Notes under the pieces: model-generated | What the model saw: the letters and a program-made list of their open reading frames with translations, nothing else | What the model was told of the DNA's origin: nothing | Database searches by the model: none | Position numbers and translations under genes: made by a program | Source of the DNA: Haplomitrium mnioides | Taxonomy: Eukaryota > Marchantiophyta > Haplomitriopsida > Calobryales | Assembly (NCBI GenBank): GCA_049999725.1 | Contig: JBNGIS010024824.1 | Location: 1 to 26,951, forward strand | Length of the DNA stretch: 26,951 nucleotides | Direction of reading: 5' to 3' | In this document: in pieces, positions 1 to 10,890 of the stretch | How the letters are laid out: each line of letters starts with the position of its first letter | Position numbering within the stretch: position 1 is the stretch's first letter

Positions 1-2
<2 letters not shown>

Positions 3-65
<63 letters not shown>
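3..65. repeat. (CT)n microsatellite
   Basis: An uninterrupted CT dinucleotide run opens the window. Its true length is unknown because it may continue beyond the window edge. It abuts the start of a diverged large-LTR copy. Confidence 0.97.
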
Positions 66-68
<3 letters not shown>

Positions 69-2825
69 AATCCTTCCTATTATGAAGTATATCTATGAAG
101 TCTCTACAAATGCAATATAGCCAAAATTGTAGGTTGCCAAAACATCCCACAACACTCCCCTGCACTTCCTTCCTTCTCGACAATAGGTCTTCACCAACAA
201 TCCAACACCCCCAGTATCCGCTCTCCTTTTACTTGAAGTGGTCAGAACTCTCTCCCAAACTCCACTTGAGCTTCGACTGCCATGCTTCTTTGACTTTTGG
301 ATTCAAGGCAGAGGTTCAAAATCTGAACTCTAGATCTGAATTCCGATTCTTCAATCTCAATCTGCACACCAAAACACGACAAAACATTATGCAGAACTTT
401 GCGAATTCTCTCCCTACTCACGCACCATGTCTAAATAGTTTTCAACTTCCATTGCTAGAAGTCGTGGAGTTAATTTCTCAAGCACAGAAGAGGTTTTCTT
501 TCACTTCCACCTCTCAAGGACATCCCTCTCAATTGCTCGCCAACCCACTCCACCCAAAGCCTTGGATGGATCTTCTTTGCAATACGCAGGCACAAATGCG
601 GTCCTACTCCTCCCTTGCTCCCCTTGAATGCGATACCAACAACACTCTCCTAGTGCTCATGGGAATAATCTCTTGTACAAACCAAAGACCTTCCCCCGCC
701 CCCCCTCCCCCTTCCCCCAAATAGCTACCTCTTATAAAATATGAGCCAAAAGAATTCTCTTCTCCTCCAAGTATCGGTTCACCACCAAATGCCAGTTCCC
801 TTCAAGAATGAGTCCACCTATATATTCTAAGCCTCTAGAGCCTCTTGTCTAGTAATTCTCATCACCTCTTCAGTCCACCTCCACTCTTGATAGTCCTCTT
901 GTACGAGTACAGTCACTTTAAGTGAAGTGTCACGAGAACTCTCTCCCACATAGCCCACTATTTTCCTTGCCTAGAACAATCAATCCTCCAAGCCTCAAGG
1001 TGAGGTATCCTATGCTCATTTTCCCCTTTCTTGCCTTCCGTCCTAACCTTTGCCTAAAAGTTCTTTATTTCTTCCATCTGACAGTAGTGAGTAGAATCTT
1101 ATCCTTTTACACATACTATGCCACAATGTTAAAGATTCAACAACTGAAATCATTCCCAAACACAAAGCCTAGTTGTCCTTTTTCCATCAAGATCAAAATC
1201 ATGCTCATTTGACTCTTGTAGCTCTAGCAATTGTTGTTTGATGGCAGCCATCATTATTCTTTCTCCTTATTGTCTTTTCCCCTCATAGTGCACCCATTGC
1301 TTAGGTGGCGACACCTATCTTGATTCTTTGACACACATTGATGGAGCTATCGACGTCCCAACACCCAATAGAATTTTGACTCAACACGTTGAATCGATGG
1401 AGCTAGACCTAATAAGATTGACCTGATAGAGACTATGCTCGATTAGAATTGACCTGATAGAGTGTCGCCCGCTGCCGCCTTCAATAGGGAATTTGGGCTG
1501 CCTCACCTGATAAGGTAAAAACAAGCCTATACAAAATGAAAATCAGACCCAAAGTTTGACTTGATCAGATAGAATTAGGCTAATCCAATAGAGCTAGACC
1601 TCATAAGACTGACTAATAGAGTCTAGCCTTGATTAGATGTGACCCAATAGAGTGTTGCCTACCACCGTCTTCAACGGGGAAGTTGGACTACCACGTTTGA
1701 TAAGAAAATAGCAAGCTCATATAGAAAGAAAGTTTGACTTGACCTAATTGAATTGGACTGACCCAATAGAGCTAGACCTGATAAGACTGACCTAGTAGAG
1801 ACTAGGTCTAATAAAGAAAAGGCTCGTTTATAATTGACTCGATAGAGTGCCACCCACCGCCGTCTCAAAGAGCAAGTTGGACCGCCGCGCCCAATAAGAA
1901 ATGAACAAGCCCGTACAGAAGGACAGTCAAACCCAAAGTTTAACTTGACCCAATAGAATATGACTGACCCGATAGAGTTGGACTTGATATCATTGACCCA
2001 ATAAAGACTAGGTCCAATTTGAACTAACCTGAGAGAGTATCGTTCGTCGTTGTCTCCAACGGGGAAGTTGGACCGCCACGCTCAATAAGAAAAAGACAAG
2101 CCCGTACATAAGGAAAATCAAACCCAAAGTTTGACCTGATTCTTCGTGACTGACCTGATATTTTGCCACCTCAGGCCCACACCCAGTTTTGATGACCCAA
2201 AGGTTGGCAACTCGATATCCAATAACCCAATATTTGGCACCTTGAACTTTGACAACCCGAAGTTGTAAGCCCAAAATTTGGGACTTGATAGTTGGCAACT
2301 CGATTGACCTAAACTTTGGCATCCAAAAGTTGTAAGCCCAAAATTTGGGATCTGATATCATTGTCGCCCTCGAGAGGATGGTGCATCCTTATGCCTCCAC
2401 CGGTTTCCTTGATTCAAATTACACCAAAACGCCTTTAAGTCCTTTTATCCACTAGACTATGCCATGACTCCAATGACTGAGAATGGAGGATGTAGTGATA
2501 CGAATTGCCTCAACCTTGCATTCTGCCTCCGCTTGACTAGTCTTGCAAGTGCTTCCTAAATCCATAGCCTTTTACCATGCATTCTACCCTTTGGTCTCTC
2601 GTGAGTTCTCTTAACATAAATATTGAGGGCACCCCTCCCTTCACTCATCTTGATTCTTGCCTCCTTGTCCCACTACCCTTGCTAATATGTGGTCGATTGA
2701 TTACTTCCGCCCAATTGCATATCATGAGTACTTTGGTGTCATTTGGATGTCTACGTACCCAAAAACCGAGAAATAGTATAGTTGCACATTTAAATTTGAA
2801 ACATTTGCGCATAGTGCTTTCAAAC
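66..2825 (-). repeat. Third, diverged and left-truncated copy of the large (family A) LTR
   Basis: This stretch aligns by eye, in order, with the LTRs at 4270-6616 and 17861-20593. Shared landmarks include the 'accaacaa...gttcatggga...acacaaacc' block (about 630-690 here, 5080-5135 there), the 'aagaatcctcttctt' block (about 750), the run ending in 'tagtccacttcc' (about 870), and the final 'catagtgc..caaa' block (about 2810). The first 400-500 bp of the LTR are missing or unalignable next to the CT run. It is longer than expected because its central tandem array has about four units where the other copies have about two. Apparent ORFs here (for example 95-724) follow from the C/T-rich composition and match no protein I know. 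The copy is strongly diverged, so the exact ends are approximate. Confidence 0.65.
1340..2130. repeat. ~190-bp tandem repeat array inside the large LTR (about 4 units)
   Basis: The anchor 'gagtg(t)cgcc...cttcaa(c/t)ggggaagttgga' recurs at about 1460, 1650, 1845 and 2035, a spacing of 190, 195 and 190 bp. Each unit also carries 'cccaaagtttgacttgac' and 'gagctagacctgataagac' type blocks. The homologous position in the other two LTR copies (about 5790-5960 and 19780-19960) holds only about two shorter anchors, so the array expanded in this copy or contracted in the others. Confidence 0.75.
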
Positions 2826-4269
2826 AAGGCTTACACTAGGGAGTTGGCAGTCCTTGCCAATTGTCACCTATACCCCATACATATTGCCCCTCTTGTCGCA
2901 CACTTCTCTTCAAAGAGTTGGAAGTCTCTCTCAGATTTGCCTAATGTGGACATGGAATTGACTTCTCATAACAAAACAAGCCTTGCACTGTGATTGCAAT
3001 GTTGTGCTTAGGCTAGGGCTTACCCTCTATGGCTGGTAGTGGGGATCCTCCTACTAGTCATTGTAGCTATCAATTCAAGGATTACATGGCTTCTCCTTGT
3101 TGGAGATTTGGTTTGCGGTTTTAAGGATTATAGGTGGGCTCACTCTTCTTGTTGTGGCTCTTCTTCTTGTCCTCCAAATGGCTTTAGTTCTTTTTGTGTT
3201 AAGCAATCTTGGTCAAGGCTATCACACATTCTCGATTTTAGCCTATTGTGGGTTTTCTTAAATTTGAAGCTTGTTTTTTTTCCTTCACGTGTTGCTCTCC
3301 CTAGCAACCTCTAATGAGGATCATTCTCGACCCCTCATGTCAGCACATGTACTTCTTCTCATGGCTCACCTGTTCACCTAAGCGTGGCATCGCCTTTGTT
3401 TCCCAACATTGCCCCGTCTCTTCCCCTTTTCTCCATGGTCTTTGTGCAAGTGCTCGCATCTAGGATTCTCCGGTCGCCTATTGCAATGCTCCCCCTCTCG
3501 ACCAGCTACACTCTCCTTTTCCGCTAAAGATTCCAGTTGGTTGATCCGTCGATGAAGGGTTCCAGTGTTCTTGGGAGTTGTCGCTCCCTACATTTTTCTT
3601 GTTAGATTTTAAATAAAGAAAATTTTTCCACCATATATATAGTTGGCCAAATATTTTCTCCCACTAGTATTTTTTCGCAAAAAAGGAAAATTCCATGTCC
3701 CTCCTAATCGTCGTCTAGTTTGTCACGTGACATCATAACCTCCTTTGCTTCGCGCCACATGTCCCAAATCATCGCACTCCCTCGTCATTCCTCGTTTTTC
3801 TGCCATCGTTGTCGTCATTTTTTAGTGTCGCCATCGTGGATCCTCACTTCTTCCTTTAAATCCTTGTGTCTATACTATTCTATTAGCGGCGTTCGTCATC
3901 ACCGTCATTGTTGATCCACATTTATCCCATGTCTTACCATGGTGTTGCTTTGCTTGACATTGCCATCTCCATTATTGCTATTCAATCGTACCCCCTCATC
4001 TTTCTTACCCATCTAAGGCATGCAAAATGAGTTTATTTTATAGGTTTTTATTTATCTTTGTCATCAAAATACAAATCTATTTTTTTTCACCCTTGGTTGG
4101 CTTGCATAAGGGTGTAGATTCATTCTTCCCAAGTTCTCTTTCTTAGTTTGTTCTAAGGTGTTGTTGCTCCCTGCAATTGTCTTTAGATCAAGATCCATAT
4201 GATGTCCATTTCTCAATGATTAAGCAAATGGTAAAAAAACCCCGGGTTGCCTCAACACTTCAGCAACAT
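2826..4269. other. Intergenic or unassigned, no gene seen
   Basis: This 1.4-kb stretch lies between two same-orientation copies of the large LTR. I see no domain motif on either strand. Short ORFs at 3039-3314 and 3720-3914 show no recognisable protein features. By position it could be decayed internal retrotransposon sequence, but nothing in it supports that directly. Confidence 0.5.
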
Positions 4270-6616
4270 TGTCACGTCCCTCCTTTGTTTGTTAACACCC
4301 AAAAATGCTATTTAGGAATGAAATGGTGACAAGGGACTAGATGGTCCTTTATGAGATGGCCACATAATCCAAATTATCACTTTCAGGACTGAACAAGCCT
4401 GAGCTTCACTTTGCAAGCCTATCCTCTTATCTACAATCACCACAACAAAACAAACCCACACTCTTCTCTACACAACCAGCAAGCAATTAGATCTTTGCTA
4501 CTCAATCCTTGTAGATGGCAAATACTTCTTGCTTATGATATGAGTTCATGATGCAAGATGCACAATGCCATGGAGGGGGCCGACTACAATTCTATCCTGC
4601 TGTGATGCATTTCCTTTGCTTATAACAATTAGCAACTCTAATCAACTTGGAATCTAAAGTATTCTTCTGCTAGTTTGAGAATCTAGCGAGGCTAGCTACT
4701 ATGTCACTCTCACTCTACACATTACTGCAAGCCTCCCTACTTTGAGTAATCTCAATGGCATATCTACACGAGCAATACAATAGAAATTGCCTAGCACCAT
4801 CAACAAGCAAACACTCCCACATCACCCAACCCACATTGCGGCATCTCACATTCCTTTCCCACTAACACACCCGCTCTAGATAGTTTTTCCACCTCCATTG
4901 CTAGAGGGTCTTGGTTTTACTTCCACAAGCTCGAAAGTGCTCAGATTAACTTCCACCTCTGGAAGACAGTCCTCTTGACTGCTAGCCAACCCACTCCACT
5001 TGAAGACTCGACTAGATCTTCCACCCAGTGTGCAGGCACTAACAAGGCCACTCCTCCCCTCAGCCCTACTTGAATGTTTAAACCAACAATGCGCTCTCGA
5101 GCGTTCATGGGATTGATGCTCCTACACAAACCAAAGCTAATACGACACCAAGACCCCCCTTGGTTGCCTCTCATGAATTCTAGGCCAAAAGAATCCTCTT
5201 CTTCTTCAAGTATCGATCCACCTTTGAATGTTGGTTCACCTTCAAGATAGAGTACACCTAGATCTCTTGAGCCTTTAGAGCCTACGACCCAATGATTCTC
5301 ATCACCCCTCTAGTCCACTTCCGCCCCTAATAGCCCTCGCACAAGTTCACTTGCTTCAATTGAAATGTCACTAGAATGCCCCATGTCACTCGCTGCTTTC
5401 CTTGCACAAGATAATCAACCCTTCAAATTTCAAAGCAAGACAATCTATACCTCGTGCTAGTTTCCTCCTTTTCTTGCTTTTGATCTTGATCCTTGCTTGG
5501 AAGCTCTTGTTTTTCTTCATCTAACGGTAGCAAAGAGGGCCACACCTTTTAACACATAACTCCTTGGTCTTTTCTTGGTTCTTTAGTGTAGTTATTGTCT
5601 GGGTTGCAACACCTGTTTTGAGGACGCTGATGATCGGCTATCCAATGAAGACAAGATTTGCCCAATCTGAAAAGGATTATCGGAAAGACCTTATAAGCCG
5701 GATCGAACCAACCCGATGATGGTAGAGCCGATCATTAACAGCAGACTTAGATGAGTGACGGTAGCTCCGATGGTCAACTCCGATAGTTGACTTGCTCTGA
5801 TGGAGTGCCGTTTGATACTGTCTTCCAATGGAAAGTTGGGCCGTCATGCTTGACAGAAAAAAAGGACAAAATTGTATCAACGACAGTCAACTTTGATAGT
5901 TGACTTCTTCTAATTGAGCACCGCCTAACGTCATCTTCCATGCAGAAGTTGGACAGCCACACCCACACAAAAAAGTACAGATCTGGTATATTCAACTTTG
6001 ATGCTTTAACCAACCCGGATAGGAGTGACAAAACTCCGACAGAAGGATGAACTTGAAAGAATGAACATATTGGACTCCAATCAGACCTGTTAGCGCTCGA
6101 TAGATCATAGCGTTTTCTGACCCCTTGTGTCGTCGATGCCTTCTGAATGTCTTCACCTTTGTCTTCCTTTTTGACTCTCTTTGATTCCAACTACATTGAG
6201 AGCGCCCTCCATTCTTCTCTTCCACTAGCCCTACCACAACTTCGAAAGTCAATAATAAAAGGTGTAGCTTCACACATTACCTTCAATTCCCCTTTTGCCG
6301 TCGAATTGTTGATTATGTTCATGCTCCTCCATTCCTCATCTCTTTCCTCTTTATCTTATCTTCCTCAAGATTGCTCTATCCTTAGCTCTCTGGTGAGTCC
6401 CCTTGTAGTCTCTCTAGAGAGCTCATGTCCTTCCATCATCCCACTTTCAATTTCTTTGTCCCATTGCACTTCTTGATGACTAGTTAAACGCTCCCTTCTC
6501 TAAGTTGTTTATTTTGATCACTACAATGTTATTGGAATATCTTCATGCCGGAAAACAAAGGAATGCTCTCGTGATGCTTCTAGATCGTTCAAAATTTCCC
6601 ATAGTGCCCCAAATCA
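4270..6616 (-). repeat. 3' LTR of element A
   Basis: It is homologous in the same orientation to 17861-20593 along its whole length, starting at TGTCACG and ending 'catagtgccccaaatca'. It contains two diverged anchors of the internal tandem repeat (about 5800 and 5914). It also preserves the uninterrupted site (about 4551-4570) corresponding to the solo-LTR insertion in the other copy. ORFs here, such as 4941-5174 and 5774-6190, are composition artefacts of a non-coding LTR. Confidence 0.82.
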
Positions 6617-6765
6617 TCAACTGATATGACTCCTCTTTTAAGTGTGAAGCAACCTTGTGAACACCATCGTCCTTTGGCTTCCCTCCTTGTTGCCTCCACA
6701 CTTGTTGTTTTTTCTCTACCTAGAGGTAAAATTCACGAAACAAAACTAACACTCGCTAAACACAC
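6617..6765 (-). other. 3' untranslated end of element A internal region
   Basis: This short stretch lies between the integrase C-terminus and the 3' LTR. On the minus strand it holds a purine-rich AAAAGAGGAG about 20 nt before the LTR, a candidate decayed polypurine tract, but it is not adjacent to the LTR as expected. Confidence 0.45.
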
Positions 6766-8048
6766 TCACAAAAGCACAACCATCAAACCTATGTACCTAT
6801 TTGGAAATTCCAAGCGTGTCGCCATCAGACCCCTTCTATCCTCTTCCCTATTAACATACCTTGTTAGGCAATTATCATGTGCCCTATCAGAGATCCTTTC
6901 CTCCTCCAAGGTCTCCAGTTCTGCAGACCCATTTTGATGTAGCTTTTTTAGAACAACATGTCCCACCTATCTAGTGTGTAGCTTCCTTGGAAAATGTACA
7001 AACCGGCTGTCATACGACAACACGAGATCTCCCTCGTGAATGTCTGTTGGCTTCAACCTTTTGTCGTGTTGCCCCTTCTACAACTTCTGTTGGTGTTCCA
7101 CTTGGATCTTGAGCTTGCTCCCAAGTCTCCTCCAGCTCTTCTAGTTGGTACAATCTTTCTCTCTTGCTTTGGCCATCCGCCATTCTCCCCTCCTTCAACA
7201 CCCTTCTTGTTGGTACCTTGAACTTCATTGGTACTAGTGTATGTTGTCCAAAGACAAGAAAATAAGGACAATGGCCCGTTCTAGTCTTGTAGGCCAGGTT
7301 ATAGATGTGTGTCGCTATCAGTAGCTTGAGATCCCAATTGGTCTTATTTGTCGATACCATCTTCCTCAAGATCTTGCCCATGATCTCACTTGCCCTCTCT
7401 ATCACCTCATTGGCTTTCAAATGATGCACTATTGTAAAGTGGTGCTTAATCAAGTATCTCGTTGTCAAATCTCTGATCACATGATTGATGAAGTGCATTC
7501 CTTGGTCACTCACCAATTTAAGCGGTCCCTAAATCTGCAAAACATTTGCTTGTACAGAAAGGCTAGCACCGTCTTTGCATCATCTTTCCAGGTAGCCCTT
7601 GCCTCAACCCATTTGGTGGCGTAATCTGTGGCAAAAAGAATTTGCTTGTTTCCCCGTCGAGTGGATGGCACGATCGGACTGAAAATTTTATGCCCTACTT
7701 TTGAAAAGGTGCCAAAGAGATGATTGGAACTAATGGGTGGTGTTGAGTGGAAGTAAGTTTTCCCATCCTCTGACAAGAGTCGCACCTCTTCACAAAGAAG
7801 TGGATATCTTTGTGTAAGGTCGGCCACCAGTAGCCTTTGTCAAACACATTCCGCACCATGGTGTTGGCCACAAAGTGTCCCTTTACTTTTTCTTTGTGTA
7901 CCGCCCTCACCACCACTGTGGCCTGGTCCCGTTCAGGACACCTCTTGTTCCTACCATCCAAAATCTGCTTGTGCAAAACTCTTTTTACCATCAGATACAA
8001 CTTCATTCTTTGGAGAAAGACCACTATCTCCTCCTTGTTGTTGCCCAT
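6766..8048 (-). pseudogene. Element A integrase (zinc-binding, catalytic core and C-terminal module)
   Basis: Integrase inserts the cDNA of the element into the host chromosome. Reading the minus strand, the H-H-C-C zinc-binding module is at about 7830-7960 (HKEKVKGH ... CDSCQR). The catalytic core follows: ILFATDYATKWVEA carries the first Asp (about 7590-7640), MVSDQGMHF the second (about 7500), and NEVIERAS fits the Glu position (about 7400). The C-terminal module appears as FPRKLHTR-stop-VGHVV with NGSAELETL (6900-7000), corresponding to the GPY/F region, where the stop replaces the usual Trp. At least three frame changes and this stop make it non-functional. No chromodomain is visible after it, which separates A from the chromovirus B. 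The family is clear; the exact lineage (Tat/Athila-like versus other) is not. Confidence 0.85.
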
Positions 8049-8620
8049 TGGTAACTGTCCGAAAGAAGAAATTCAATAATATCTGCATAATCCATTGGCT
8101 TCCCAGCTCTGACATGGAACATATCCTCATCTGAAAAGGCATCATCCCCCCCTCTTTGCATTGATCAGCCCGTCCATCTACGAGAAGAAATTGGCATTGT
8201 TGTGCTTCTACCCTAGTTTGATCCGCATCTTGGAGTTGAATTCTTGCAAGAGAAGCACCCACTTCACAATCCTCCCTATCACATCATGCTTATTCACCAT
8301 GTACTTTAGTGCATTTTGATTCATGTGAAAGATCACCTTATAGTGGAGGAGACAATGCCTCAATTTCTTCAGTGCGTAGATGACACCCAATGCCTCCTAA
8401 TCGATAGCGGAGTAATTCTTTTCACCAAATGCTAGCAGCCTACTAACAAAGTATATGGGATGATCCCTACCTCTCTCATTCAGCTAGTTGAGCACGACTC
8501 CTATATAAAAACCCGACACATTTAATCATGACATGGAATTCCTTCTCCTAGCTAGGGGGCATGAGTATTGGTGCATTCCCTAGTCGCTTCTTCAGCTTGT
8601 TGAAGCTTGACAGTCTCTAT
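8049..8620 (-). pseudogene. Element A RNase H domain and linker
   Basis: RNase H removes the RNA strand during reverse transcription. A minus-strand stretch at 8208-8440 reads NYSAID-stop-EALGVIYALKK followed by RHCLLHYKVIFHMNQNAL and GRIVKWVLLLQEF, the typical Gypsy RNase H C-terminal half. The usual T-D-H motif is M-N-Q here, so the catalytic Asp of that motif appears lost, and a stop interrupts the frame near 8400. The linker to integrase (8049-8200) is poorly conserved. It lies between RT and IN as expected. Confidence 0.8.
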
Positions 8621-8628
8621 GGGATGGT

Positions 8629-9479
8629 CTAAAAGTCACTATCCCCCTTTGTCATTTCCATGAGGGGTAAGGCTACTAGTGCAAATTGATTGATGAACCT
8701 CCGGTAGTAGCCCATGCATCCAAGAAAGCCTTGCCCCTTCTTCAGATTGGTAGGGAACGACACTCTCAACCATACTTCGATCTTCTCTTGGTCCACCTCA
8801 ATTCCTCGACTTGATATTCTATGATCGAGGAGTACCCCTTCTTTCACTTTGAAGAAGCACTTCACCGGATGCAATCATAGATCTGTCTCCCAATAACGCT
8901 GGAAATTGAGCCTCTCATCTCACTCTTGGTCATAGATCTTCCCGTACACCACAAAGTCATCAATGAAAATCTCCAAAACGTTTCTCAAATAGTCATGAAA
9001 GATATTCATCATCATCCTTTGAATGTTCTAGACGCATTGCAGAGCCCAAAAGGCATCATTTGGAAGGCAAACACCCCCCGTTTTGTGGTGAATGTCGTCT
9101 TCAGATGGTCCTCCTCCCGGATCTTGATCTGATTGTATCCCAAATATTTTTCCATGAAGTTGTAGACCTCTTGTCCAACCACCAAGTCCATCACCCCATT
9201 CATGTAAAGGTAAAGGGTAGTGATTTTCTTGGTCACATCATTCAACTTCTGAAAATCTTGGAGCACCTCGATATTCTTTTTCCCGTCCAGTCCGAGCTTT
9301 TTCGGCACCACTACCAAAGGCGACACCCATTCACTATTCAAGATTAGATAAATGAAGCCCACCTCCAACAACCTGTCAACTTCCTCTTTCACCTTCAGAG
9401 AGAATCGGGGATTCATTTGGTATTGATGTTGCCTTACTGGTATTACTGCAAGTTCAAGGTCGATACAATGTTCTCTCAA
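8629..9479 (-). pseudogene. Element A reverse transcriptase
   Basis: Reverse transcriptase copies the element RNA into DNA. The N-terminal half (9012-9479) contains SEWVSPLVVVPKK, DFQKLNDVTKK, GYNQIKIREEDHLKTTFTT and MPFGLCNASRTF, all classic Ty3/Gypsy RT blocks in the right order. After a frameshift near 9012 the catalytic box is readable as F-I-D-D-F (8950-8964). The C-terminal half (8629-8874) has VKCFFKVKEGVLLDHRIS, FLGCMGYYRRFI and the ALPL block. The catalytic aspartate pair is still present, but the frameshifts and a stop after the FIDD region make the gene dead. Divergence from B's RT shows it belongs to a different element family. Confidence 0.9.
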
Positions 9480-10073
9480 CTCTCTAGGGACTCTTTTCGA
9501 GTCTCCATGACTCTAGGCAAAGACATTGCTGAAATTTGTGAGGGTCTAAGTTAAGGCTCGTTCCGCAACTACCGGTAAATAAATGCCTACATGGAATTTT
9601 TGGCCTTCATGTGTTGCATTGCACGTACCATCCCCACTTCATTCCTCTAGTGTGTGTCTTCTTCCTCCTCCAATGTTCCCAACCGCAATCCTCCTTGCAC
9701 TCGGTTGGTTACCTCAAATCCTTGGCTGTTTTGTTCTTGCCAATGGTTCTCGTTGTGTCTAGACTCCTCAGACTCTTTGAATGTGGTTTCAGAAACCTCA
9801 CTACCCGTGAAATCTTTAGTGGACTTCTTCATGCTGAATTTTGCTACCATGCTCCTCGTCAGTTCTATCTTGTTGTTTGCCACCACACCCTCTCCCGCAA
9901 AATCTTCCTATGTTGTTTTACTGACCATTTGAACCCAATAATTGTACTCTTATTCCTCCTCTTTTGTTGACCATTTATTGTCATACTCCTCCTTAGCTTG
10001 CATCTCTCCTAGATGTGGCACTAGTCTATAGTGGACCACCAATTTTCAGGCCGAACACGAGGGTAGAGTTTCC
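9480..10073 (-). pseudogene. Element A protease-RT linker, degraded
   Basis: This region joins the protease to the RT. ORFs on both strands (9611-9970 plus, 9647-9886 minus) show no conserved domain. By position it is the poorly conserved spacer of the polyprotein. Nothing more can be supported. Confidence 0.5.
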
Positions 10074-10890
10074 TTAATTGTATAGGACTTGGGCCTCATA
10101 AAGCCAAGGTCTTCCGATTAGTATTGGATAAGAAGAGGCTCGAGCTAGATACATCACCAAATAGTTCAACTTGAATTCTTTGCCCCCAATGGAGGTGGGT
10201 TCATACAAGAGAGCGCCAAAGAGCTTGACACGTGATCCATCGACCAACCTCATGATCCGAGTAGTGGGTTGGAATTCCCTGAATCCCAATCTTTGTGTAG
10301 TCTTTTTTATCATAATGTTGACACCTACCCCTTTGTAAAAGAATCTCAAAGACCAAATCCAAGTGAGTAAGAACTCATGGTGAACTCTAATAGATTTCTT
10401 CAACCAAAAGCAACTCAAGGTCCAAGCTAAGGCCAAGAGTGCAAGCAAAAGCCAAGCGACCTAAGAACCCAAGTGATTTGAGAGGAACTCTAGAATGAGG
10501 CGTGGCGCTAAGAAGCCCTTCTATTTATACAAGAGAAGAAGGTGTCATCCCTCTTTCTTCACGTACAAGTCACTTCTCATTTCAGCCCTAAAGGAGACTC
10601 TCTACCAAAAGTGACTTCGAATGCAAGTAACCTAAAAGTGACTCTCCACCAAAAGTGACTTAAAAAGCAAGTAATCCAATCTTAACCCTAAAAATGACTC
10701 ACTACCACTTCCTTCTCTCCTCTCTATTTTCTTCTAAATAGCACAACCTTATGCTTGTACTATTACACCCTTCATCTATGGGTATTAGAGACAATATACA
10801 TCTCGTGATCTGGATGTCAATTTTTGGAGCACCCTTGTCTTTGCACACTAGTCCCAAATCGATTTGAGATCCTACTCAAGGCAACCTCCT
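10074..10890 (-). pseudogene. Element A aspartic protease, split by a solo LTR
   Basis: The protease cuts the Gag-Pol polyprotein. The part left of the inserted LTR (10074-10333) reads GVGVNIMIKKTTQRLGF, then RIMRLVDGSRVKLFGALLYEP and finally SYPILIGRPWLYEAQV, the usual end of a Gypsy protease. The part right of the LTR (about 10773-10890) reads APKIDIQITRCILSLIP followed by I-D-E-G, the beginning of the catalytic motif. The two halves meet exactly at the target duplication, so the LTR landed in the active-site loop. Where families usually have D-S/T/G-G there is D-E-G. Identification is by motif order; the right half is short. Confidence 0.78.
10334..10767 (-). repeat. Solo LTR of family B (in element A protease), TSD CCCTT
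   Basis: The plus strand begins TGTAAAAGAATCTC and ends TACTATTACA, and the sequence is flanked by perfect CCCTT repeats (10329-10333 and 10768-10772). It is homologous to 12384-12772, 16923-17165 and 18150-18540. The minus-strand TATAAATAG (10521-10529) shows transcription would run on the minus strand. It is about 45 bp longer than the other full copies because the 'aaaagtgactctc.acca' block near 10630-10660 is duplicated. No internal region accompanies it, so it is a solo LTR left by LTR-LTR recombination. Confidence 0.92.

Noticed and set aside
95-724. 209-codon ORF as a protein gene
   Set aside because: It lies in a C/T-rich sequence homologous to two other LTR copies in which the frame is not kept, with no recognisable domain.
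5774-6273. Overlapping minus-strand ORFs (138 and 93 codons)
   Set aside because: They are inside the 3' LTR of element A. The homologous LTR at 19700-20200 does not conserve the frame.
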